Assembly: GCF_023498005.1 (NCBI RefSeq)
Contig: NZ_CP097289.1
Location: 2,356,001-2,420,000, forward strand
Length of the DNA stretch: 64,000 nt
From: Streptomyces durmitorensis
Lineage (GTDB): Bacteria; Actinomycetota; Actinomycetes; Streptomycetales; Streptomycetaceae
Reading direction: 5' to 3'
Positions 14,351 through 21,169 of this stretch are shown here, in pieces; the first letter of the stretch is position 1, and the number at the start of each line of letters is the position of its first letter. A model generated the notes under the pieces. That model did no database searches. It saw only the letters and a program-made list of their open reading frames with translations, and was not told the origin of the DNA. A program made the position numbers and the translations under genes.

Positions 14351-15257
14351 CACTCCGGTCGACAAGGCCGAGAGGGACAGCGGCGCCGCGAGGGACAGCA
14401 GCCAGGACCTGGCCGGTCTGGAGGCGGGCCTCGACGCCCTGGACGCGGTCCAGACCCGGCGTACGCCCTTCCGCCAGACCCTCGTCCAGAAGATCCTGCC
14501 CCCGGTGACCGCCATCGTGCTGGTCCTCGTGGTGTGGCAGGTCCTGGTGTGGGCGAAGGTCACCGACTCCTACAAGCTGCCCGCGCCCTCCGCCGTCTGG
14601 GACGAGGTGGAGGAGGCCTGGCTTCAGGGCACGCTCCTGGAGTACATCTGGACGTCCGTCTCGCGCGGTCTGCTCGGCTTCCTGATGGCGCTCGTGATCG
14701 GCACGCCGCTCGGTCTGATCGTGGCCCGGGTGCGGTTCGTCAGGGCCGCGATCGGGCCCATCCTGTCCGGTCTGCAGTCGCTGCCCTCGGTCGCGTGGGT
14801 GCCGCCCGCCGTGATCTGGCTGGGGCTCAACGACCAGATGATGTACGCGGTGATCCTGCTCGGCGCGGTCCCCTCGATCGCCAACGGCCTGGTCGCGGGC
14901 GTCGACCAGGTGCCGCCGCTCTTCCTGCGGGCGGGCCGCACCCTGGGGGCGACGGGCCTGCGCCACACCTGGCACATCGTCATGCCGGCGGCGCTTCCCG
15001 GTTACCTGGCGGGGCTCAAGCAGGGCTGGGCGTTCTCGTGGCGCTCGCTCATGGCCGCGGAGATCATCGCGCAGTCGCCCGACCTGGGCATGGGGCTCGG
15101 CCAGCTCCTGGAGGCGGGCCGCACGAACAGCAGCATGTCGCAGGTGTTCTTCGCGATCCTGCTCATCCTGATCGTCGGCATCGCCATCGACCTGCTGATC
15201 TTCAGCCCCCTTGAGCGGCGCGTCCTGCGCAGCCGCGGACTCCTCGTGAGGAGCTGA
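14337..15257 (+). CDS. ABC importer permease (sulfonate/sulfate type)
   Basis: A 306-residue membrane protein with a 45-residue charged cytoplasmic N-terminus and about six membrane spans starting at residue 55 (PPVTAIVLVLVVWQVLVWA). The EAA loop that contacts the ATPase reads RAGRTLGATGLRHTWHIVMPAALPGYLAGLK near 200-230. LQSLPSVAWVPPAVIWLGL is characteristic of the SsuC/TauC family. ATG 14337 has GGGGAG upstream and lies within the end of the ATPase gene; the in-frame start at 14319 lacks one. Six bases separate its stop from the chelatase gene. Confidence 0.92.
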   Translation: MASTDTPVDKAERDSGAARDSSQDLAGLEAGLDALDAVQTRRTPFRQTLVQKILPPVTAIVLVLVVWQVLVWAKVTDSYKLPAPSAVWDEVEEAWLQGTLLEYIWTSVSRGLLGFLMALVIGTPLGLIVARVRFVRAAIGPILSGLQSLPSVAWVPPAVIWLGLNDQMMYAVILLGAVPSIANGLVAGVDQVPPLFLRAGRTLGATGLRHTWHIVMPAALPGYLAGLKQGWAFSWRSLMAAEIIAQSPDLGMGLGQLLEAGRTNSSMSQVFFAILLILIVGIAIDLLIFSPLERRVLRSRGLLVRS

Positions 15258-15263
15258 CCCACC

Positions 15264-16025
15264 ATGCACGGCCGTCCCGTCCTGTTCGTCATCGCCCACG
15301 GCAGCCGCGATCCGCGGCATGCCGCGACGGTGCGCGCCCTGGTGCGACGGGTCCGGGAGCAGCGGCCGGGGCTGCGGGTGGAGACGGGATTCCTCGACTT
15401 CGACTCGCCCTCGGTCCCCGAGCTCCTGGAGTCCCTGGACGCCGAGGGAGTGCGCGACGTCATCGCGCTCCCCCTGCTCCTCACGCGGGCGTTCCACGCG
15501 AAGTCGGACATCCCCGCGGTCCTGAGCCAGGCCCCGCCCCGCCTGCGCATCCGGCAGGCGGCGGTGCTCGGCCCCTCGCCGCTGCTCCTGACCGCTCTGG
15601 ACCAGCGGCTGTACGAGGCGGGCCTCACGCCCGCCGACAAGTCCTCGACCGGGGTCGTACTGGCCTCGGCGGGGTCATCGGACCCGGAGGCGATCGCAGT
15701 GATCGCTGAAATCGCGCGGGAGTGGCGGCACACCGGTTGGTGCGCCGTGCGGCCTGCGTTCGCCTCCGCATCTCTGCCCCGTACGGAGGACGCCGTGCGG
15801 GAGCTACGTGACCTGGGTGTGCGACGGGTGGCGGTGGCGCCGTACGTCATCGCGCCCGGTTTCCTGCCGGACCGCATCGCGCGGGGCGCGGCCGAAGCGG
15901 ACGTCACGGCCCAAGTCCTTGGCCCTTCGGACGGGTTGGCGCGGCTGCTCGTGCAGCGCTACGACGAGGCACGCGCCGAGTCCGGTGCGGTCGGGCGGGT
16001 GGCGCGGGTTCCCGTGCTGGCCTAG
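15264..16025 (+). CDS. Sirohydrochlorin chelatase (CbiX/SirB type)
   Basis: A 253-residue cytoplasmic protein with two CbiX-type half domains. The first begins FVIAHGSRDPRHAATVRALV, with the metal-binding AHGSRD signature, then LPLLLTRAFHAKSDIPAV; the second half has VVLASAGSSDPEAIAVI and VAVAPYVIAPGFLPDRI. Such enzymes insert Fe2+ (or Co2+) into sirohydrochlorin, the last step of siroheme synthesis. Placement at the end of a sulfite reductase operon supports iron and siroheme for CysI, matching cysY in the Corynebacterium cluster. The second half has AGSSD in place of HGS, so the catalytic site probably lies in the N-terminal half. Confidence 0.9.
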   Translation: MHGRPVLFVIAHGSRDPRHAATVRALVRRVREQRPGLRVETGFLDFDSPSVPELLESLDAEGVRDVIALPLLLTRAFHAKSDIPAVLSQAPPRLRIRQAAVLGPSPLLLTALDQRLYEAGLTPADKSSTGVVLASAGSSDPEAIAVIAEIAREWRHTGWCAVRPAFASASLPRTEDAVRELRDLGVRRVAVAPYVIAPGFLPDRIARGAAEADVTAQVLGPSDGLARLLVQRYDEARAESGAVGRVARVPVLA

Positions 16026-16036
16026 TTTGTGGGTTC

Positions 16037-16894
16037 ATGACCCTTACCAGATCCCGCACGCTCTGGCTGCGGACCGAGCCCCTGCACGCAGTGATCTACT
16101 TCGAGGAGCACTGCCGCGATCTGGGCAGGGCGCTGGGCCTCAAGGGATTCTGGATGGGCTACTTCGCGGCCCGCACCGCCCCCATGGGCCCGGTCGAGTC
16201 GGGCCCCGCGACGGCCGCGCTCGGCGTCTTCGCCCCCGGCATGGTGGAGCGGGCCCTCCCCTCCGCCTGGCAGTACGTGTCGCCGGGCCGGATCGTGGAG
16301 GAGCGCGCGGCCTACACGGCGCGGGCCCTGCGCGCACTGGTGCCGGGCATCGACGACCAGGCCATCGCCCTCTGTCCGCCCCTCACCGCGATGGTCGACG
16401 ACGCCCCCTCGCTCGCCCGCCCACTGTTCACGGCGAACCGCGACGTGAGCGAGCGGACCGACCCTGTGCAGCGGCTGTGGCAACTGGTGACCTGCGTAAG
16501 GGAGTTCAGGGGCGACGCGCATGTCGCCGCACTCGCCGACCACGGCCTCGACGCCTGCGAGGCGCTGGTGCTCGCCGCCGCCACGGGCCGCGTGGACCCG
16601 GACACCATCCGGCACGACCGCGGGTGGAGCGAGCAGGACTGGGCGCACGCGGTGGACCGGCTGCGCGGGCGTGGCCTGGTGGACGGTGACGGGCACATCA
16701 CCGAGCGCGGCCGCACGGAGCGGGAGTTGATCGAGGACGACACGGACCGCCTGTCGGCGCGCCTGCTGCGCCCGCTCGCCGCGCGGGACGCGGACACGCT
16801 CCTGGCGTCGCTGGAACGTCCGGTGCGGCACATCCTGGCGGCGAACGTCGTCCCCTTCCCCAATCCCATCGGCCTTCCGCAGCCCACGGGTTAG
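16037..16894 (+). CDS. SCO6745-family protein with helix-turn-helix region
   Basis: A 285-residue protein that looks like the actinobacterial SCO6745 family. The N-terminal half is helical (TEPLHAVIYFEEHCRDLGRALGLKGFWMGYFAARTAPMG) and the C-terminal half has a winged-helix-like segment (GWSEQDWAHAVDRLRGRGLVDGDGHITERGRTERELIEDDTDRLS), reminiscent of MarR folds. No enzymatic motif is visible. A role as a regulator or small-molecule binding protein is possible but not demonstrated. It starts 11 bp after the chelatase and could be co-transcribed, though its function seems unrelated to sulfur. Confidence 0.75.
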   Translation: MTLTRSRTLWLRTEPLHAVIYFEEHCRDLGRALGLKGFWMGYFAARTAPMGPVESGPATAALGVFAPGMVERALPSAWQYVSPGRIVEERAAYTARALRALVPGIDDQAIALCPPLTAMVDDAPSLARPLFTANRDVSERTDPVQRLWQLVTCVREFRGDAHVAALADHGLDACEALVLAAATGRVDPDTIRHDRGWSEQDWAHAVDRLRGRGLVDGDGHITERGRTERELIEDDTDRLSARLLRPLAARDADTLLASLERPVRHILAANVVPFPNPIGLPQPTG

Positions 16895-16940
16895 TCAATC
16901 CGGTTGCCGAAGTACGGTTCCTGCCCCTACCGTCACGCCG

Positions 16941-17450
16941 ATGACCCCCGTACTCCGTTCCGAGCGTCTGAGCCTGACCCCCTATGTCGCCGCCGACGAG
17001 GAGCAGTTCGTCTCGCTCCTTCAGGACGAGGCCGTGGGCCGCTGGTTCGGCGACGGGATGCAGAGCGTGGAGCAGACCCATGCCCTGTTCCGCCGGATAT
17101 TCGGCCTCGTGTACGCCGAGAACCAGTTCCCGGTCTGGGCGGTGCGGCACGAGGGGCACTATGTCGGCCACGCCGAGATCAAGCCGTCCCCCGAGAAGTG
17201 GCTCGACGGCCACGAGATCGTCTACGGCCTCTTCCGGGGCAGCTGGGGCAAGGGCCTCGGCACGGAGCTGGCCCGGCTCCTCACCACGTACGGCCATGAG
17301 ACCTTGGGCCTGAGCGAGGTGCACGCGACCGTGGACGCCCAGAACATCGCGTCCCTCACCATCCTCAAGCGCCTCGGCTTCACGCAGGGCCGAGCGGTCC
17401 CTGAGGACAACGGCCGCACCACGCTCCTGATGACGTCGGTGCTCGGCTGA
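16941..17450 (+). CDS. GNAT family N-acetyltransferase (RimJ/RimL-like)
   Basis: A 169-residue acetyltransferase of the RimJ/RimL-like GNAT group. It opens with the usual LRSERLSLTPYVAADEEQFV, has EIVYGLFRGSWGKGLGTELARLL as the acetyl-CoA-binding motif A, and ends with ATVDAQNIASLTILKRLGFTQG, the typical N-x-x-S/L-x-x-L-x-x-x-GF motif. The acceptor is unknown (protein N-termini, antibiotics or metabolites are all possible). It is convergent with the ketopantoate reductase-like gene; the 56-bp gap shows no clear hairpin. Confidence 0.87.
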   Translation: MTPVLRSERLSLTPYVAADEEQFVSLLQDEAVGRWFGDGMQSVEQTHALFRRIFGLVYAENQFPVWAVRHEGHYVGHAEIKPSPEKWLDGHEIVYGLFRGSWGKGLGTELARLLTTYGHETLGLSEVHATVDAQNIASLTILKRLGFTQGRAVPEDNGRTTLLMTSVLG

Positions 17451-17506
17451 AGGTACGCAGCTGAAGTCGAGGCCTCCGGGCCATGCGCCGCCCCTGCCGA
17501 CGGGCC

Positions 17507-18538
17507 TTACGAGGACCTCTCCCCTGCCGCCCTCTCCTCTGCCTTCGCCACGAGTCCCAGCAGTTCGGTCACCGGCATCGACCCCGCGTCGCGCCGCTCG
17601 CGCGCGAACGCGTTCGCCACGCCCTGCAAGGTGTCGTTCACCGGCGTCGGCACTCCGTGCAGGCGGCCGAGCAGCGCGATCTCGCCGTTGAGGTAGTCCG
17701 CCTCGATGGTGCCCGTGCCCCGGCTCAGGCTCTGCCAGGACGAGCCTGCGCCGCGCTCCGCGCCGTCGAAGGGCTCGAAGCGGATGCGGTCGCCGCGGGC
17801 CTCCTTCTGCTCCTGCTCGCTCACCGCCTCGATGCCGGCGGCGGCGAGCACCGCCTCGCCCTCGGCCCGCGCCCGCCGGTAGAGCGCGATGGCCTCGTTG
17901 CCGCTGAGCACGCCCGTGACCGCCTCGATGGAGTTGGCCAGGTTGGCGAGGAGCTTGCCGTACTTCCAGCGCATCACGTCCGCCACGACGGGCGAGAGCA
18001 GCTTCGACTTCTCCAGGTCGGCGGAGATGAGGCGGGCGGTGTCGTCCGTGCCCTGCGGGTAGCGGCCGAGGTGCAGGATGCCGGTGTAAGGGGCACCCGC
18101 CGCGGAGACCGAGCCCGGTTCGACATGGGTCGCGGGCAGCCAGACACACATGCCGTACACCCTGCGGAAGCGGCGCAGCGCGATGCGCTCGCTCTCCACG
18201 CCGTTCTGCGCGCAGACCAGCGGAAGAACCTCGCCCGCCGTGCCGCCGCCCGCCACCGGACGCCCGCTCCAGGCGTCGAGAGCGGCCGCGCCGTCCTGTG
18301 TCTTCACGGCGAGGAACAGCACGTCGTCCGCTCTCAACTCGCCCAGTTCGGCGGGTGTTTGGACGACGGGCAGACGGTGGGTCACCGCCCCGTCGGGCGT
18401 CCTGACCCGCAGCCCGCTCTCCCGTACCGCCTCGTAGTGCGCACCCCGCGCGACGAGGACCACGTCATGTCCGCTCTCGGCGAGGCGTCCGCCCACGGTG
18501 CCGCCGATCGCCCCTGCTCCGATGATGATGTAGCGCAT
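17507..18538 (-). CDS. Ketopantoate reductase family protein (PanE/ApbA-like)
   Basis: A 343-residue NADPH-dependent oxidoreductase. The nucleotide motif GAGAIGGTVGGRL is at residues 7-19, and VKTQD in the middle of the N-domain contains the family lysine. The C-terminal domain includes VMRWKYGKLLANLANSIEAV with the second conserved Lys-x-x-x-Asn pattern, and TIEADYLNGEIALLGRLHGVPTPVN, which matches the PanE C-terminal signature. True PanE converts ketopantoate to pantoate, but this paralogous group is common in Streptomyces outside pantothenate clusters, so the physiological substrate is uncertain. It lies 32 bp downstream of the NTF2-like gene on the same strand and may share its transcript. 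Confidence 0.85.
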   Translation of the reverse strand: MRYIIIGAGAIGGTVGGRLAESGHDVVLVARGAHYEAVRESGLRVRTPDGAVTHRLPVVQTPAELGELRADDVLFLAVKTQDGAAALDAWSGRPVAGGGTAGEVLPLVCAQNGVESERIALRRFRRVYGMCVWLPATHVEPGSVSAAGAPYTGILHLGRYPQGTDDTARLISADLEKSKLLSPVVADVMRWKYGKLLANLANSIEAVTGVLSGNEAIALYRRARAEGEAVLAAAGIEAVSEQEQKEARGDRIRFEPFDGAERGAGSSWQSLSRGTGTIEADYLNGEIALLGRLHGVPTPVNDTLQGVANAFARERRDAGSMPVTELLGLVAKAEERAAGERSS

Positions 18539-18570
18539 GGGGCCGAGCCTCGCACATCACGGCGCGAAGA

Positions 18571-18954
18571 TCAGGCTTCCGGCGGCGCTTCCACGCTGAA
18601 CGGCGTCCCCTGGTGGAACCAGAGCAGCCACTCGCCCTCGTACAGCCGCCACAGCGAACTGCGGTGCGCGAGGCGGCCGTTGCTCTCGGTGTCGAAGGTG
18701 AGGTGCACGACGCCGTCGGCGAGCTGGACGCCCCGCATCCGCGAGGTCATGATCGGGCGGCCGGTCCTGTTCGCGCTCTCGGTCAGGGCCTTGATGATCG
18801 ACGCGCGGTCCCAGTGGGTGCCCGAGGTGCCGAATTCGGTGAACTCCGGGTGCAGCAGCTCCCCGAGCAGCTCGGGCGACGCACGGACCTCGGGGGCGAG
18901 CAGGCGCAGTTCGGCCTCGATGGCCGCGTCGACGGCGGGCGTGCGGTCAGCCAC
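18571..18954 (-). CDS. NTF2-like/DUF4440 small protein
   Basis: A 127-residue protein with a SnoaL/NTF2-like cone-fold profile of the DUF4440 kind: helical N-terminus (AIEAELRLLAPEVRASPELLGELLHPEFTEFGTSGTHWDRASII) and a C-terminal sheet (VHLTFDTESNGRLAHRSSLWRLYEGEWLLWFHQGTPF). Such proteins can be enzymes or ligand-binding subunits; nothing in the sequence indicates which. The GTG start at 18954 has AGGAG upstream and overlaps the end of the DUF1697 gene by eight bases, so the two are coupled. Confidence 0.8.
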   Translation of the reverse strand: MADRTPAVDAAIEAELRLLAPEVRASPELLGELLHPEFTEFGTSGTHWDRASIIKALTESANRTGRPIMTSRMRGVQLADGVVHLTFDTESNGRLAHRSSLWRLYEGEWLLWFHQGTPFSVEAPPEA

Positions 18955-19510
18955 GGCTCGGCTCCTGCGTCAGCTCGACCAGCTTGGAGACCGTGTTCCA
19001 GTTGCGGGAGGTGGCGACGACGCCCTTGAACAGGGCCGGACGCGACAGGACCTCGCCCAGTTTGGAGCGGCCGAGGCCGTCCGGGGCGTAGAGGTAGAGG
19101 GCGCGGTCACCGAGTCGGAACTCCTCGGGCAGGAAGGCCGCCCGGTCGAGCGCGTCGAACCGGGAGGCGTCCACCGGCTCGGAGAAGTACGTGACGTGCA
19201 GCTGCTTTCCTTCGAGCGTGGCCGCGGGGAAGGGGCAGGCGTCGGCGACCGCCTTCAGATACGCGCCGTCGCGCACCAGGACGTCCACGTCGAAGCCGAA
19301 GTGCCGCTCGATGGCCTCGCCGATCCGCGCGGCCAGGGCGTCCTCGTCGGCGGCCTCGCAGGTGAAGACCGCGTTGCCGCTCTGCAGATGGGTGCGTACG
19401 TCGCCGAATCCGAGACCGGAGAGGAGCGGGCGCAACTCCCCCATCGGCACTTTCCTCTTGCCGCCCACATTGATGCCGCGAAGAAGCGCCGCGTATGCCT
19501 TGACCGTCAT
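18947..19510 (-). CDS. DUF1697 family protein
   Basis: A 187-residue protein with the DUF1697 hallmarks: YAALLRGINVGGKRKVPMGELR at the N-terminus, LQSGNAVFTCEAADEDALAARI in the middle, and LGRSKLGEVLSRPALFKGVVATSRNWNTVSKLVEL at the C-terminus. The family has no known biochemical role. The longer in-frame reading back to 19663 is rejected because its first 50 residues are Arg-rich noise and run through the terminator of the upstream protease gene; ATG 19510 begins directly at MTVKAYAALLRG. It heads a three-gene minus-strand group with the NTF2-like and PanE-like genes. Confidence 0.85.
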   Translation of the reverse strand: MTVKAYAALLRGINVGGKRKVPMGELRPLLSGLGFGDVRTHLQSGNAVFTCEAADEDALAARIGEAIERHFGFDVDVLVRDGAYLKAVADACPFPAATLEGKQLHVTYFSEPVDASRFDALDRAAFLPEEFRLGDRALYLYAPDGLGRSKLGEVLSRPALFKGVVATSRNWNTVSKLVELTQEPSRG

Positions 19511-19523
19511 CCGCACACCATAA

Positions 19524-19564
19524 GACGGCCGTCGCACCCCGTGGGGGTGGGCGCGACGGCCGTC
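19524..19564 (-). terminator. Terminator hairpin of the subtilisin gene
   Basis: GACGGCCGTCGC (19524-19535) and GCGACGGCCGTC (19553-19564) pair perfectly over 12 bp. The hairpin is 29 bp downstream of the subtilisin stop and just upstream of the DUF1697 start, isolating the two minus-strand genes. Confidence 0.8.
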
Positions 19565-19592
19565 GGTCCTATGGGTGTTGCCCGACCGGGTG

Positions 19593-20801
19593 TTACTCGA
19601 CGACCTTGAGCAGCTTGTTCGGCGTGCCCTCGCTCGGGTTCGAGATCTTGTCCGCGGTCGCACCGTCGGTCAGCGCCTTGGCGACGGCGTCCGGCTTGGC
19701 GTCCGGGTGGGCCGCGACGTAGATGGCTGCGGCGCCCACGACGTGCGGGGTCGCCATCGACGTACCGGAGATCGTGTTGGTGGCGTCGTCGTCCGTGTTC
19801 CAGGCGGACGTGATGTCCGAGCCCGGGGCGTAGATGTCCACGACCGAACCGAAGTTGGAGAAGTCCGACTGCTCGTCGTCCTTGGTGGAGGAGGCGACCG
19901 TGATGGCTTCCTTCACGCGGGACGGAGAGCCCTGACCTGCGTCCGAGGACTCGTTGCCGGCCGCGACCGCGAAGGTGACGCCGGAGGCGATCGCCTTCTG
20001 GACCGCCGCGTCGAGCGCCTCGTCGGCGCCGCCGCCGAGGCTCATGTTGGCGACCGAGGGGCCCTGGTGGTTCTTGGTGACCCAGTCGATGCCCGCGACG
20101 ACCTGCTCGGTGGTGCCGGAGCCCTGGTCGTCCAGGACGCGGACCGCGACGATCTTCGCCTTCTTGGCGACGCCGTGCGCCTCACCTGCGATGGTGCCGG
20201 CGACGTGCGTGCCGTGGCCGTTGCCGTCGTCCGCGTTGTCGTCGTTGTCGATGGCGTCGAAGCCGGACGTGGCGCGACCGCCGAAGTCCTTGTGGCTGAC
20301 GCGGACGCCGGTGTCGATGACGTACGCCGTGGCGCCCTCACCGGCCGCGTCGGGGTACGTGTACTTCTTGTCGCCCGCGGTGTCCGCCTGGTCGACGCGG
20401 TCCAGGCCCCACGACGGCGGGTTGTCCTGGGTGGCGTCGATGCTGAACTTCTTGGACTGGACGACCTTGCCGACGGCCGGGTCGGCGGCCAGGCGCTTGG
20501 CCTCGGTCTCGGTGAGGCTCTTGGCCGAGAAGCCGTTGATCGCGGACGAGTAGTTCCGCTTCAGCTCGCCGCCGTACTCCTCGGCGAGGTCGGACTTGGC
20601 GCCCTTGTCGGCCTTCTCGTCGAGCATGACGATGTAGCTGCCGGAGACGGCACCCTTGGCGTCGGCTCCGTAGACCTTGCCCTCGGCGGGGGTTGCCGCA
20701 CCGGCGAACGAGGTGGCGAAGACGGTGACGCCGACTGCGGTGGCGGTCGCGGCTATCGCCGAGACGAGCTTCACCGAGCGTGCACGCTTGTGTGTTGCCA
20801 T
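19593..20801 (-). CDS. Secreted S8 subtilisin/proteinase K-like serine protease
   Basis: A 402-residue pre-pro-protease. Signal peptide: basic HKRARSVKLV, hydrophobic core and AGA cleavage region near residue 36. The I9 inhibitor propeptide covers about 40-124 (GSYIVMLDEKAD, then INGFSAKSLTETEAKRLAADPAVGKVVQ). The catalytic triad is Asp163 (YVIDTGVRV), His196 (GNGHGTHVAGT) and Ser348 (SGTSMATPH), with oxyanion Asn283 (AAGNESSD). The domain order and spacing fit the proteinase K subfamily; it ends at the catalytic domain with no C-terminal module. The upstream ATG at 20963 is rejected because it would put 54 non-signal residues ahead of an ideal signal peptide; GGAGAT lies before ATG 20801. 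Confidence 0.93.
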   Translation of the reverse strand: MATHKRARSVKLVSAIAATATAVGVTVFATSFAGAATPAEGKVYGADAKGAVSGSYIVMLDEKADKGAKSDLAEEYGGELKRNYSSAINGFSAKSLTETEAKRLAADPAVGKVVQSKKFSIDATQDNPPSWGLDRVDQADTAGDKKYTYPDAAGEGATAYVIDTGVRVSHKDFGGRATSGFDAIDNDDNADDGNGHGTHVAGTIAGEAHGVAKKAKIVAVRVLDDQGSGTTEQVVAGIDWVTKNHQGPSVANMSLGGGADEALDAAVQKAIASGVTFAVAAGNESSDAGQGSPSRVKEAITVASSTKDDEQSDFSNFGSVVDIYAPGSDITSAWNTDDDATNTISGTSMATPHVVGAAAIYVAAHPDAKPDAVAKALTDGATADKISNPSEGTPNKLLKVVE

Positions 20802-21169
20802 GAAGAGGGATCTCCTCGTGGTGATGTGGGGGGATGTGGGGGGTTTCAAAACTTCACTGCAACGGCCCCCGAGATCCGGAAGATCTCCGGGCGTTGGGAC
20901 GAAACCATGTCTGATTGACGCGCGCAGATCAATACCTACATGCACCTGTGACTTGTTCAACAAGGTTCTGTAATAACAAAACGGGCCCCCGTCGGCAGAT
21001 CGGACACCGCGCGGCCCCTCCCCTCAAGTCGTCATAGATGTAAGGGGCTTGTGACGGCCTTGCTCCTTCTTGACGAGGAGGGCCTGCGGTCCGCAGGGAG
21101 GAGAGCGCGCCCGCCCGGTTCACCGGCCAGCACGACGAGCGATTCCCGGCCCCGCCCTAGCTTCGAGCC
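20802..21169. promoter_or_regulatory. Divergent 368-bp intergenic region (subtilisin/MMPL)
   Basis: On the minus strand TTGAAC (20960-20955) and TAGGTA (20938-20933), spaced by 16 bp, are a plausible promoter for the protease. The palindrome CTTGTT-C-AACAAG (20952-20964) overlaps its -35 element and could be an operator. The leader to the protease start would be about 125 nt. The region from about 21000 to 21169 must hold the MMPL promoter, but I see no convincing -35/-10 pair there and no small ORF. Confidence 0.45.

Noticed and set aside
11564..14563. 999-residue minus-strand open frame
   Set aside because: Covers the 3' part of cysN and the importer genes, all of which have clear family motifs on the plus strand. 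Composition is that of a GC shadow.
17483..19609. 708-residue plus-strand open frame
   Set aside because: Antisense to the PanE-like, NTF2-like and DUF1697 genes; no recognisable motif and highly Arg/Ala/Gly-rich.
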